A stretch of 35,450 nucleotides of DNA, from contig JBIKVK010000005.1 of NCBI GenBank assembly GCA_044356835.1, forward strand, positions 1 through 35,450, written 5' to 3'. The notes under the pieces are model-generated. The model had not been told where the DNA came from, did not search any database, and saw only the letters and a list, made by a program, of their open reading frames with translations. This document shows positions 8,117-16,854 of this stretch, piece by piece. The position numbers were made by a program, and so were the translations under genes. This DNA is from SYIM01 sp044356835 (lineage in GTDB: Bacteria > Pseudomonadota > Gammaproteobacteria > Burkholderiales > Burkholderiaceae_E). Each line of letters begins with the position of its first letter. Position 1 is the first letter of the stretch.

Positions 8117-9826
8117 TTGAACACTGCTGCCCAGACCACCGAACCCCAGATCGGGGGACACATCCTCGCCGACGCCCTGGCGCAACAAGGCGTCGACACG
8201 ATCTTTGGTGTGCCCGGCGAGAGCTATCTCGCCGTCCTGGATGGCCTGTATCGCCATCGCGAGGACATCCGTTTCGTGATCTGCCGGCAGGAAGGCGGGG
8301 CCGCCTTCATGGCCGACGCCTATGCCAAGCTCACGGGCAAGCCTGGGGTGGTGATGGTGACCCGCGGTCCAGGCGCAACCAATGCCTCGATCGGGGTGCA
8401 CGCCGCGCATCAGGACTCGGTACCGATGATCGTGCTGATCGGTCAGGTCGGCAGCGACTTCGCCGACCGCGAGGCCTTTCAGGAGGTCGACTACCGCCGC
8501 ATGTTCGGCCCGATGGCCAAGTGGGTTGCCCAGGTGGACCGCGCCGACCGGCTGCCCGAGTACCTCGCCCACGCCTTTCAGGTGGCCACCAGTGGCCGCA
8601 CCGGCCCGGTGGTGCTGGCCTTGCCTGAAGATATGCTCACCGCGCACGCCCGGGTCGTTCACCCGCCTCGACACAAGCCGGTCCGAGCGAGCGCAAGCCC
8701 CGCGCAACTGCAGGCATTCCGCGGCCTGCTGGCCTCCGCCCAACGCCCCCTGCTGATCCTGGGGGGGACGGGCTGGACGGCGCAGGCCTGCGCCGATCTC
8801 AAGACCTTTGTCGAGGCGAACCACCTGCCGGTGAGTTGCGCCTTCCGCTATCAGGACCTGTTCGACAATCGCCACCCGAACTACATCGGCGACGTCGGCA
8901 TCGGCATCAATCCCAAGCTCGCCGCACGGGTACGCGAGGCCGACCTCATCATCGCGATCGGGCCCCGACTCGGCGAGATGACCACCTCGGGCTACTCCCT
9001 GCTCACCGTCCCGTGTCCCACTCAGACACTGATCCACATCCATGCCGGAATGGAGGAACTGGGCAGCGTCTACCACGCCGACCTGATGATTGCGTCGGGA
9101 ATGCCCGAAATCGCCGCGGCCTTGCGCGAACTGCGCATCGATCAGCCGGTCTGGAAGGACCGGGTCGCCGAAGCACGGAGCGACTATCAAGCATGGCAGA
9201 AACGGCCCGCGCTCTACGAGGGGATCGCGCCGGAGCTTGATCTTTGGGCAGTGATGCAGACCATCGCACGCGTGGCCCCTGCAGACACCATCATTACCAA
9301 TGGCGCAGGCAACTTTGCCACCTGGGCCCATCGCTTCTGGCCCTATGCGGGTCTGCGCACACAGCTGGCGAGCACCTCGGGCGCCATGGGCTATGGCGTG
9401 CCGGCGGCCGTCGCGGCCAGCGTGTGCGCGCCTTCTCGCACCACGATCTGCGTCGCGGGTGACGGCGACTTCCTCATGACCGGGCAAGAGCTCGCCACCG
9501 CAGTGCAGCACGGTGGTGCACCCCTGGTGATCGTCTTCAACAACGGCATGTACGGGACCATCCGCATGCATCAGGAACGCGAATACCCGACCCACGAACA
9601 CGGCACGCACCTGGTGAATCCCGATTTCGCGAAGTACGCGGAGGCCTTCGGTGGATTCGGGGCCCACGTTGCCCGAACCTCGGAGTTCGAGCCCGCCCTC
9701 AGGGCAGCACTGGCCTTCATGCGTGACCGGAAGCGACCCGCATTGATCGAACTGAAGGTCGACCCGCAGCACATCACACCGAACCAATCACTCGAAAAAA
9801 TCCGCAGCGCAGCGCAGACCCGATAG
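8117..9826 (+). CDS. Thiamine-diphosphate-dependent enzyme, acetolactate synthase large-subunit-like
   Basis: A complete three-domain ThDP enzyme of 569 residues. The N-terminal pyrimidine-binding domain has the activating glutamate (CRQEGG, Glu about 59) and the VTRGPGATNA motif. The middle domain runs from about 200 to 340. The C-terminal diphosphate-binding domain has GDGDF (448-452) and the NN of VIVFNNGMYG (475-476). These features fit IlvB-like carboligases or decarboxylases, but no small regulatory subunit gene is nearby, so a biosynthetic acetolactate synthase is doubtful. I chose the TTG at 8117 with GAGAAG upstream; the frame stays open to 8027 inside ribD. The substrate is unknown. 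Confidence 0.85.
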   Translation: MNTAAQTTEPQIGGHILADALAQQGVDTIFGVPGESYLAVLDGLYRHREDIRFVICRQEGGAAFMADAYAKLTGKPGVVMVTRGPGATNASIGVHAAHQDSVPMIVLIGQVGSDFADREAFQEVDYRRMFGPMAKWVAQVDRADRLPEYLAHAFQVATSGRTGPVVLALPEDMLTAHARVVHPPRHKPVRASASPAQLQAFRGLLASAQRPLLILGGTGWTAQACADLKTFVEANHLPVSCAFRYQDLFDNRHPNYIGDVGIGINPKLAARVREADLIIAIGPRLGEMTTSGYSLLTVPCPTQTLIHIHAGMEELGSVYHADLMIASGMPEIAAALRELRIDQPVWKDRVAEARSDYQAWQKRPALYEGIAPELDLWAVMQTIARVAPADTIITNGAGNFATWAHRFWPYAGLRTQLASTSGAMGYGVPAAVAASVCAPSRTTICVAGDGDFLMTGQELATAVQHGGAPLVIVFNNGMYGTIRMHQEREYPTHEHGTHLVNPDFAKYAEAFGGFGAHVARTSEFEPALRAALAFMRDRKRPALIELKVDPQHITPNQSLEKIRSAAQTR

Positions 9827-9907
9827 CCGGGCAAGGGCCCTGAAAGCCCCTCGTCAAGAGGCTACGCCATCCCGGCGCGCACGTTGGGCTCAGGAGACTG
9901 CGCCAAG

Positions 9908-9938
9908 GCTGAGCCGCGGCGCTCGTCCGCGGCTCAGC
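9908..9938. terminator. Perfect 12-bp hairpin between convergent genes
   Basis: GCTGAGCCGCGG (9908-9919) and its exact complement (9927-9938) flank a 7-base loop. The hairpin sits between the convergent ThDP enzyme gene and nrdR, and its right arm covers the nrdR stop codon. No T-run follows on either strand, so it may be a bidirectional transcript-end structure rather than a classical intrinsic terminator. Confidence 0.5.
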
Positions 9939-10395
9939 TTCCGCCTTGCGGGCGAACCTCCTCGATTACATCGCTGAACTGGTCGATGTCTTCGAAGTTT
10001 CGGTACACCGATGCAAATCGGACGTAAGCGATCTTGTCCAGACGCTGCAGTTCCCGCATGACCAACTCCCCCACACGGTCGCTGCCCACCTCGCGCAGGC
10101 CCTGAGCAAGCAAGCGCTCTTCGATGCGATGGATGGCGGCATCGACCGCCTCGGCCGAGACGGGACGCTTGCGTAGCGCGAGCGCCATCGATGCCCGCAG
10201 CTTGCGACGGTCGAATTCGGTGCGAACGCCGTTTCGCTTTACCACCGCGGGCAGCGCAAGTTCGATCCGTTCGTAGGTGGTGAACCGCTTGTCGCACTGC
10301 AAGCAGCGGCGTCTGCGCCGGATCGAGTCGCCGTCGTCCGAATCGCGCGTCTCGACCACCTGGGTTTCAGAGTGGTCGCAAAACGGACAACGCAT
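9934..10395 (-). CDS. nrdR: Transcriptional repressor NrdR
   Basis: NrdR represses ribonucleotide reductase genes by sensing ATP/dATP. The 153-residue protein has the four-cysteine zinc ribbon (MRCPFC at residues 3 and 6, RCLQC at 31 and 34, followed by RFTTYER) that binds NrdR boxes, then an ATP-cone domain (LPAVVKRNGVRTEFDRRKL ... ELVMRELQRLDKIAYVRFASVYRNFEDIDQF). Length and motifs are standard. It lies 62 bases downstream of glyA, an arrangement frequent in proteobacteria. Confidence 0.97.
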   Translation of the reverse strand: MRCPFCDHSETQVVETRDSDDGDSIRRRRRCLQCDKRFTTYERIELALPAVVKRNGVRTEFDRRKLRASMALALRKRPVSAEAVDAAIHRIEERLLAQGLREVGSDRVGELVMRELQRLDKIAYVRFASVYRNFEDIDQFSDVIEEVRPQGGS

Positions 10396-10457
10396 GATGT
10401 CTCAGCCAGGCGCGAAGCAATGAGGTCGAAGGTGGAGGCCGATTCGAGGCCAATCGC

Positions 10458-11702
10458 TCAACGATAGACCGGAAAGCGTGCCGTCAGGGCATTGACCGAG
10501 GTCCGCACTTTTGAGATCACCGATTCGTCGGCCGGGTGATCCAGCACATCGGCCATCAGATGCCCCACCTGGCGGGCCTCCTCGATCCCGAAGCCGCGAG
10601 TGGTCATCGCCGGCGACCCGAGCCGGATACCGCTTGTGACCATGGGCTTTTCCGGGTCGTTCGGGATCGCGTTCTTGTTGCAGGTGATGTGGGCCAGGCC
10701 GAGCATCCGCTCGGCTTCCTTGCCGGTGATCCGCTTGGCGCGCAGGTCGACCAGCATCACGTGCGACTCCGTACGGCCCGACACGATGCGCAGGCCGCGC
10801 TCGGTCAAGGTTTGGGCCAGGGCAGCGGCGTTGTCGAGGACCTGCTGCTGATAGCGTCGGAATTCGGGGGCCAGGGCTTCACGAAACGCCACAGCCTTGG
10901 CTGCGATGACATGCATCAGCGGGCCGCCCTGCAGGCCAGGGAAAACGGCCGAGTTGATGGCCTTTTCATGCTCGGGCTTCATCAGGATGAAGCCGCCTCG
11001 GGGTCCCCTCAGGCTCTTGTGCGTGGTCGAGGTGACGATATCGGCATGCGGAACCGGGTTCGGGTAAAGCCCGGCTGCGATCAGCCCCGAGTAGTGAGCC
11101 ATGTCGACCATGAACAGCGCGCCCACCTCGCGGGCCACCTCGGCAAACCGGGCCCAATCGATCCGCAGGCTGTAGGCTGAAGCCCCGGCGATGATCAGCT
11201 TGGGTCGGGTCTCCCGGGCCCGCCGGGCCATCGCGTCGTAATCGATCGCCTCGTGCGCGTCCAGGCCGTAGGAGACCACCTTGAACCACTTGCCTGAAAT
11301 GTTCAGGGGCATGCCATGCGTCAGGTGCCCACCCTCGGCCAGGCTCATCCCCATGATCGTGTCGCCGGGATTGAGAAAGGCCAGGAAGACCGCCTCGTTT
11401 GCCTGCGCACCCGAGTGCGGCTGAACATTGGCGCACGCCGCACCATAGAGCTGGCGCACGCGATCGAGTGCGAGTTGTTCAGCAACGTCGACGAATTCGC
11501 ATCCGCCGTAATACCGCCGCCCAGGGTAGCCCTCGGCATATTTGTTGGTGAGCTGGCTGCCCTGTGCGGCCATGACCGCCGGGCTCGCGTAGTTTTCCGA
11601 CGCAATTAGTTCGATGTGGTGTTCCTGGCGACTGTTTTCATCGCAGATGGCCTGCCAGAGTTCGGGATCGACCCGATCAATTCCGAGGTTGCGGTCAAAC
11701 AC
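10458..11702 (-). CDS. glyA: Serine hydroxymethyltransferase
   Basis: GlyA is a PLP enzyme that interconverts serine and glycine, loading tetrahydrofolate with a one-carbon unit. The PLP-binding lysine lies in TSTTHKSLRGPRGG; other signatures are ELIASENYASPAVMAAQGSQLTNKYAEGYPG, VQPHSGAQANEAVF and VDMAHYSGLIAAG. The GTG at 11702 (VFDRNLGI...) gives 414 residues, the usual length, and has GGGAG at a fitting distance; further upstream the frame reads through the promoter region. nrdR follows on the same strand. Confidence 0.96.
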   Translation of the reverse strand: MFDRNLGIDRVDPELWQAICDENSRQEHHIELIASENYASPAVMAAQGSQLTNKYAEGYPGRRYYGGCEFVDVAEQLALDRVRQLYGAACANVQPHSGAQANEAVFLAFLNPGDTIMGMSLAEGGHLTHGMPLNISGKWFKVVSYGLDAHEAIDYDAMARRARETRPKLIIAGASAYSLRIDWARFAEVAREVGALFMVDMAHYSGLIAAGLYPNPVPHADIVTSTTHKSLRGPRGGFILMKPEHEKAINSAVFPGLQGGPLMHVIAAKAVAFREALAPEFRRYQQQVLDNAAALAQTLTERGLRIVSGRTESHVMLVDLRAKRITGKEAERMLGLAHITCNKNAIPNDPEKPMVTSGIRLGSPAMTTRGFGIEEARQVGHLMADVLDHPADESVISKVRTSVNALTARFPVYR

Positions 11703-11885
11703 GGTAGCGGCTCCCGGGCGAAGCCCAGTCGATTTTGGGAAGAAGGAGAGGAAAAGATCGGTGCAGACGGATTCAGACCGAACGAAGATCGCCTTGTATT
11801 TTAACGAAATCGACCCGCCTCGACCTTGCGCAGAGGCCACCGAACCCACGAACCCACGCAATGCGGACGGCCGCCGGTGAAGGCG

Positions 11886-12521
11886 TCAAGGCTCGATATC
11901 GTCGCGAGAAGGCTGTAAATGATCGACCTCGCCCCAGGACAGCACCGAGAAAGACTGGCCGTTCCAGAACACCCGGTTGAGACTGGCATTGCGCAGTTCG
12001 ACACTGCGGGGTGCCTCGATCGGCATACCGGCAGCGATCCGGTAGATGCAGTCGAGCACGCCCCCATGGGTGACGGCCACGACGGTCTGGTGGGCATGCT
12101 TCTGGGCGAGCAGGCGGATCTGACGCTCCACACGTACATGAAGCGCGCGCAAGGACTCACCGCCCGAGGGTACGAAATCGGGCTCTCGCGCCCGCCAGCG
12201 CTGATACACCTCGGGGTGGTCACGGCGCAGCTCATCGTGAGTGCGGCCCTCGAGCAGACCATATGAGCGCTCCCGCAGACCGGGTTCAACCACAAGGGGC
12301 ATGCCCAGGGCTCGCGCGATGGGTTCGGCGGTCTGGCGGGTTCGAAGCAGATCGCTGGAATAGACCGCCGCAACCTTCTCGGTTCCAAGCACAGCGGCAG
12401 TCCGCTCGGCCTGGTCGAGGCCGTCAGCATTCAGCGCGATATCGGTCTGCCCCTGGAAACGACGCAACCGATTCCAGTCAGTCACGCCATGTCGCACAAA
12501 AATGAGGGTGCACGCGCTCAT
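11886..12521 (-). CDS. Histidine phosphatase family protein (phosphoglycerate mutase-like)
   Basis: The 211-residue protein has the family RHG motif (FVRHGVTDWN, catalytic His 11), the RFQGQTDIALN segment, SDLLRTRQTAEPIA, ERSYGLLEG, and the second histidine in VVAVTHGGVLDCIYR. These features place it with GpmB/CobC-type phosphatases, whose substrates range from sugar phosphates to alpha-ribazole phosphate. The ATG at 12521 is 13 bases beyond the tyrS stop with a GGAGGG ribosome-binding site, so it is probably cotranscribed with tyrS. The exact substrate cannot be told from sequence. Confidence 0.85.
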   Translation of the reverse strand: MSACTLIFVRHGVTDWNRLRRFQGQTDIALNADGLDQAERTAAVLGTEKVAAVYSSDLLRTRQTAEPIARALGMPLVVEPGLRERSYGLLEGRTHDELRRDHPEVYQRWRAREPDFVPSGGESLRALHVRVERQIRLLAQKHAHQTVVAVTHGGVLDCIYRIAAGMPIEAPRSVELRNASLNRVFWNGQSFSVLSWGEVDHLQPSRDDIEP

Positions 12522-12534
12522 TGCGGCCCTCCGA

Positions 12535-13773
12535 TCAGGCCCGGATGCTGACGCGGGCAAAACGTCGCTTACCGACCTGGATGACGTAGGTGCCGGCGGG
12601 CAGCTTGAGGCCCCGATCCCCGATCCGTTCACCATCAATCTTCACCCCACCCTGCTCAATGCTCCGAAGCGCCTCCGAGGATGAGGACGCAAGGCCCGCC
12701 TCCCGCAGTGCCGTGCCGACCGGCAGGGGCGCGCCGCTCAGAAGGACCTCGGGCAGGTCAGCGGGAATGGCCCCTTCTCGAAACCGGGCCTCGAAGTCGG
12801 CCAATGCCCGCTCGGCAGCCGCGCGGTCGTGAAACCGCTCGACGATTTCCTGCGCGAGCATGACCTTCGCATCCCGAGGATTTCGGCCCTCCCCGCACTC
12901 GCGGCGAAGTGCCGAAATCTCCTGCATCGGGCGAAAGGAAAGCAACTCGAAATAACGCCACATCAGCGTGTCCGAGATCGACATCAGCTTGCCGAAGATT
13001 TCGCCCGGCGGCTCCTGAATGCCGACATAGTTGCCCTTGGATTTGGACATTTTGTCGACACCATCCAAGCCCTCGAGCAGAGGCATGGTCAGGATGCATT
13101 GCGGTTCCTGGCCGAATTCACGCTGCAGTTCGCGGCCGACCAGGAGATTGAATTTCTGATCTGTCCCGCCGAGCTCGATGTCGGACTTGAGCGCAACGGA
13201 GTCGTACCCCTGCATGAGGGGATACAGAAACTCGTGCACTGAAATCGGCACTCCCGAGCGGAAGCGCTTGGAAAAGTCGTCGCGCTCCATCATCCGCGCG
13301 ACCGTGTAGCGCGAGGCGAGCTGGATCATCCCCCGGGCACCGAGCGGGTCGCTCCATTCCGAGTTGTAGCGGATCTCCGTGCGGGCCGGATCGAGCACCA
13401 GGCTCGCCTGGTTGAAATAGGTCCGCGCGTTGTCTTCGATCTGTTCGCGGGTGAGCGGAGGACGGGTGGAATTTCGGCCTGACGGATCGCCGATCATCGC
13501 GGTGAAATCACCAATCAGGAAAATCACTGTGTGGCCCAGATCCTGCAACTGCCGCATCTTGTTGAGGACGACCGTGTGGCCGAGGTGGAGGTCGGGGGCG
13601 GTCGGGTCCAGACCGAGCTTGATCCGTAGCGGCGCGCCAATCGCCTCGCTTCGGGACAGCTTGTCCTGCCACTCGGATGCGACCAGCAGTTCGTCGCATC
13701 CCCGCTGGCTGACGGCCATCGCATGGCGAACCTGCTCACTCACGATTTTCGCGGATCCCGCCGCTTCGCCCAT
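12535..13773 (-). CDS. tyrS: Tyrosyl-tRNA synthetase
   Basis: Class I aminoacyl-tRNA synthetase that charges tRNA-Tyr. The 412-residue protein shows the HIGH-type motif HLGHTVVLNKM, the specificity segment YPLMQGYDSVALKSDIELGGTDQKFNLLVGRELQ, KMSKSKGNYVG, and a C-terminal S4 RNA-binding domain (ALREAGLASSSSEALRSIEQGGVKIDGERI). I chose the ATG at 13773 because GGAGG lies 6 bases upstream; a TTG at 13785 would place that ribosome-binding site inside the gene. Confidence 0.96.
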   Translation of the reverse strand: MGEAAGSAKIVSEQVRHAMAVSQRGCDELLVASEWQDKLSRSEAIGAPLRIKLGLDPTAPDLHLGHTVVLNKMRQLQDLGHTVIFLIGDFTAMIGDPSGRNSTRPPLTREQIEDNARTYFNQASLVLDPARTEIRYNSEWSDPLGARGMIQLASRYTVARMMERDDFSKRFRSGVPISVHEFLYPLMQGYDSVALKSDIELGGTDQKFNLLVGRELQREFGQEPQCILTMPLLEGLDGVDKMSKSKGNYVGIQEPPGEIFGKLMSISDTLMWRYFELLSFRPMQEISALRRECGEGRNPRDAKVMLAQEIVERFHDRAAAERALADFEARFREGAIPADLPEVLLSGAPLPVGTALREAGLASSSSEALRSIEQGGVKIDGERIGDRGLKLPAGTYVIQVGKRRFARVSIRA

Positions 13774-13828
13774 CGCTGCCTCCAAAGCCCAAACCGCCCG
13801 TTTTTCAATGGCCTACGAAGGATTCCTG

Positions 13829-13854
13829 TAGAATCCCGAAATTCGACGATTCTA
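13829..13854. promoter_or_regulatory. Facing candidate -10 elements between tyrS and the M23 peptidase gene
   Basis: TAGAAT occurs at 13829-13834 on the plus strand and again at 13854-13849 on the minus strand, forming an inverted repeat with predicted start points for both directions near 13841. Neither has a strong -35 hexamer. The pair could serve the leftward tyrS and the rightward peptidase gene. Confidence 0.35.
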
Positions 13855-13923
13855 GCCGAGCAGACCTGCCCTTCCGGTCGCAACTTGGCAGTGTGTCAAA
13901 TCAAATTCACCGAAGGTCCCGAT

Positions 13924-15279
13924 TTGAGTTCGAGCCCCCCGCCTTTGTCCGAATTCGCCCTCGAGCGACCCACGTATGCGCGTCGCGCGATGCTGGCCGT
14001 CGGGGTCGTTCTCGCGCTCGGGGCGGTCACGGCGTTCGGTGTTGCGCCCTCCACGGTCGTGGATCTGCCCGAGCTCAAATTTGTGGTCAAGTCGTTCAAT
14101 CCTCCCAGCGCCGGAGGGCACCCGGCTGAGACCGAATCGACGCCCGCGCTCTTTCGCCAATCCGAGCGTGTCGTTCGGGGCGATACGCTGGCCAGCCTGC
14201 TCAACCGGATGGGCGCAGACGACCCGGAACTGATGCAGTTTGTTGCATCCGATCGCAAGACCCGGCAGTTGATGCAACTGACCGCGGGGCGCACGGTCAC
14301 CGCAGAGATCGACGACCTGGGCAGGGTGCACCTGCTGCAGTACCGACCCGCTGCAATCGACCCCGAATCGCCGGCAGCGCCCGTCCGCCTGACGATCACC
14401 CGTGAAGACCAAGGCTTCTCCATGAACGAAGCGGTGGTCGATCTCGACCGCTCGATCGTGATGCGAACGGCCGAGGTGCGCAGTTCATTGTTCGCCGCGA
14501 CCGATGCGGCGGATATCCCAGACGCGGTCGCGATCAAACTCGTCGACGTGCTGGACGGTGTCTTGAACCTTCGCAGAGACCTCCGTCGGGGCGATCGGTT
14601 GGCCGTCATTTACGAAATGGTCCGCGAGGCCGGCAGTCTTGACACCCCGGTCGCGGGGCGTTTGCTCGCATTTGAGCTCACCAACGGTAGCGCCCGTCAT
14701 CAGGCCTTGTGGTTTGAGCACGAGCCCGGCCGGGGCTCCTACTTCGATTTCGAGGGTCGAAGCCTGACCCGATCGTTTTTGCGAGAGCCACTGGAATTTT
14801 CCAGGGTGTCCTCCAACTACAGCTTTGCACGTCGTCACCCACTGTTCAAAGACGTGCGCGCCCATACGGGCGTCGACTTCGCCGCGCCCATCGGTACGCG
14901 TGTGCGCAGTTCAGCAGACGGCGTGGTCGAGTTCGTCGGACACGAGGGCGGTTACGGCCGCGTAGTGCGTATTGCACACCCGGGACGGATCACCACCGTG
15001 TACGCCCACCTCAACAGCTTTGCCGAGGCTCTGAAGCGCGGCAGTCGGGTCAGCCAGGGCGAAGTGATCGGTACCGTAGGCATGACCGGCTGGGCCACCG
15101 GCCCTCATCTTCACTACGAATTCCGAGTCAACGGGCAGCACATGGATCCCATGACGGTCAAACTGCCCGAAGGACGTCGGCTCAGCGTGGCCGAGCGCAT
15201 GCGTTTTGACCCGCTTGCTGCGGTCTGGCGCGAACAGCTGGCCCAGATCGAGTCCATCGGAATGGCCAGTTTCGAGTAA
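13924..15279 (+). CDS. M23 family metallopeptidase (cell-wall endopeptidase), membrane-anchored
   Basis: The protein has one N-terminal membrane segment (about residues 22-41), an OapA/LysM-like region (VVRGDTLASLLNRMGAD...), and a C-terminal M23/LytM domain with zinc-site motifs HTGVDFAAP (about 313) and HLHYEF (about 395). It resembles MepM-type peptidoglycan endopeptidases acting in the periplasm during wall growth. I chose the TTG at 13924 (GAAGG upstream; 451 residues). A GTG at 13891 would add 11 residues; the frame is open to 13723. anmK follows after 29 bases, so both may work in wall metabolism. Confidence 0.88.
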   Translation: MSSSPPPLSEFALERPTYARRAMLAVGVVLALGAVTAFGVAPSTVVDLPELKFVVKSFNPPSAGGHPAETESTPALFRQSERVVRGDTLASLLNRMGADDPELMQFVASDRKTRQLMQLTAGRTVTAEIDDLGRVHLLQYRPAAIDPESPAAPVRLTITREDQGFSMNEAVVDLDRSIVMRTAEVRSSLFAATDAADIPDAVAIKLVDVLDGVLNLRRDLRRGDRLAVIYEMVREAGSLDTPVAGRLLAFELTNGSARHQALWFEHEPGRGSYFDFEGRSLTRSFLREPLEFSRVSSNYSFARRHPLFKDVRAHTGVDFAAPIGTRVRSSADGVVEFVGHEGGYGRVVRIAHPGRITTVYAHLNSFAEALKRGSRVSQGEVIGTVGMTGWATGPHLHYEFRVNGQHMDPMTVKLPEGRRLSVAERMRFDPLAAVWREQLAQIESIGMASFE

Positions 15280-15308
15280 ACCCGCACCTAGAGCACTGGC
15301 AGCACACG

Positions 15309-16484
15309 ATGGAGCCCGGCCTGCGGCCTCTGGAAGACGCTCGGCTGCTGGTCATCGGACTGATGTCGGGGACGAGCGTCGATGCAGTCGATGGGGTGCT
15401 CGCGGAATACGGCCGATCCTTTCGTACCATCGGCTTTGCCTCCATCCCGATTCCGCCCGGACTCAGAGAGTCCTTGCAACTGCTTCAGGCGAGTGGCCCG
15501 GACGAGCTCGAACGCGCGGCACGGGCGAGTCTGGCCCTATCCGAGCTCTATGCGCAGGTAGCCGGACGACTCTTGAGCGATGCTGATGTGTCGCCCCAGG
15601 CGGTCGCGGCCATTGGCGCACACGGGCAGACCGTGCGGCATCGGCCCGAACAGGGCTATTCACTGCAACTGTTGAACGGGGCCCGGCTGGCCGAGCTTGC
15701 ACATATCCCGGTGGTCTCGGATATACGTGCTGCAGATCTTGCCGCAGGGGGCCAGGGGGCCCCGCTGGTACCGGCGTTTCATGCACAAATCCTCGGCCAC
15801 CCTGCTCTGCCCCGGCTGGTGATCAACATTGGCGGGATCGCCAACATCACCTTCATGCCACCCGGCGATCAGCGCGAACTCTGCGGGTCAGGCATCCTCG
15901 GACACGATACTGGGCCGGGCAATACGCTGTTGGATTACTGGTTCGCGCGACACCACCCGGGCGCAGGCAACTTCGACCCGGATGGGCAATGGGCCAGCAC
16001 CGGGCGGGTTGACCGAAGACTGCTGGACCTGCTGCTTGCTGAACCGTTCTTCGCCCAGCGCCCGCCCAAGAGCACGGGTCGAGACCTGTTCAACGCAGGA
16101 TGGATCGAACGGGCACTGGCGCGTCGGGGAGATTCATTGCGCCCAGAGGACATTCAAGCGACCTTGACCGAACTGAGCGCAGTCACGATTGCCCGGTCAT
16201 GTGAGCAGTGGGAGGCCGATGAGGTGTACCTGTGCGGGGGCGGGGCGCTCAACCGCGAATTGTTGCGAAGGCTGAGCGCGCATCTGTCGAACCGCACTCT
16301 ACGGAGCACCGCAGCGCTGGGCATCGATCCGAGATCGGTCGAGGCCGCGGCCTTTGCCTGGCTGGCAGCACGCAGGCTGCTGCTTCAGACCGGTAATCTT
16401 CCGGCCGTCACCGGGGCGCGCGGTGAGCGTGTGCTGGGGTCACTGCACCACGCGCCGGGTCGTCGCGCATTACACCGAGAATGA
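15309..16484 (+). CDS. anmK: Anhydro-N-acetylmuramic acid kinase
   Basis: AnmK phosphorylates and opens 1,6-anhydro-MurNAc recovered from peptidoglycan turnover, giving MurNAc 6-phosphate. Signatures of the family are GLMSGTSVDAVDGVL (residues 17-31), GAHGQTVRH, NIGGIANITFMP, GHDTGPGNTLLD and CGGGALNREL. The 391-residue length is typical. It is probably in an operon with the upstream peptidoglycan peptidase. Its last 15 bases overlap the 3' end of the convergent erpA gene. Confidence 0.95.
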   Translation: MEPGLRPLEDARLLVIGLMSGTSVDAVDGVLAEYGRSFRTIGFASIPIPPGLRESLQLLQASGPDELERAARASLALSELYAQVAGRLLSDADVSPQAVAAIGAHGQTVRHRPEQGYSLQLLNGARLAELAHIPVVSDIRAADLAAGGQGAPLVPAFHAQILGHPALPRLVINIGGIANITFMPPGDQRELCGSGILGHDTGPGNTLLDYWFARHHPGAGNFDPDGQWASTGRVDRRLLDLLLAEPFFAQRPPKSTGRDLFNAGWIERALARRGDSLRPEDIQATLTELSAVTIARSCEQWEADEVYLCGGGALNRELLRRLSAHLSNRTLRSTAALGIDPRSVEAAAFAWLAARRLLLQTGNLPAVTGARGERVLGSLHHAPGRRALHRE

Positions 16485-16820
16485 AGAACCGCAACCGCAG
16501 GTGGTGGTCGCGTTGGGATTCTTGATCACGAACTGGGCCCCTTCAAGATCATCTTTGTAGTCGATCTCGGCCCCGACCAAGTACTGATAGCTCATCGCAT
16601 CGATGAGCAGATGGACGCCGTTTTTCTCCATCACGGTATCGTCCTCGCTCACCTCTTCGTCGAAGGTGAATCCGTACTGGAAGCCCGAGCATCCCCCGCC
16701 CTGGACGAACACCCTGAGCTTGAGAGAGGGGTTGCCCTCCTCGTCGATCAGATCCTTGACCTTGGCCGCAGCGCTGTCGGTAAACAGCAGCGGCGCGGGC
16801 ATCTCGGCAACAGCATTCAT
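16470..16820 (-). CDS. erpA: Iron-sulfur cluster insertion protein ErpA
   Basis: A-type Fe-S carrier of 116 residues that passes clusters to apoproteins, including isoprenoid-pathway enzymes in bacteria where this was studied. The three conserved cysteines are present: QGGGCSGFQYG (Cys 44) and TTCGCGSSFSV (Cys 108 and 110). The family segments FTDSAAAKVKDLI and GVHLLIDAMSYQYLVGAEIDY are intact. The start is preceded by GGGAG. It is 34 bases downstream of argC and convergent with anmK. Confidence 0.95.
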   Translation of the reverse strand: MNAVAEMPAPLLFTDSAAAKVKDLIDEEGNPSLKLRVFVQGGGCSGFQYGFTFDEEVSEDDTVMEKNGVHLLIDAMSYQYLVGAEIDYKDDLEGAQFVIKNPNATTTCGCGSSFSV

Positions 16821-16854
16821 TGAGTATCTCCCTAGGAACGCTCAAATATTAGCA

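Noticed and set aside
8090..9787. Long minus-strand open frame of 565 codons
   Set aside because: It is the antisense shadow of the ThDP enzyme gene; the translation has no recognisable domain and high-GC codon structure explains its openness.
11841..11856. Tandem 8-base repeat CGAACCCA upstream of glyA
   Set aside because: Only two copies and no symmetry; too little to call an operator.
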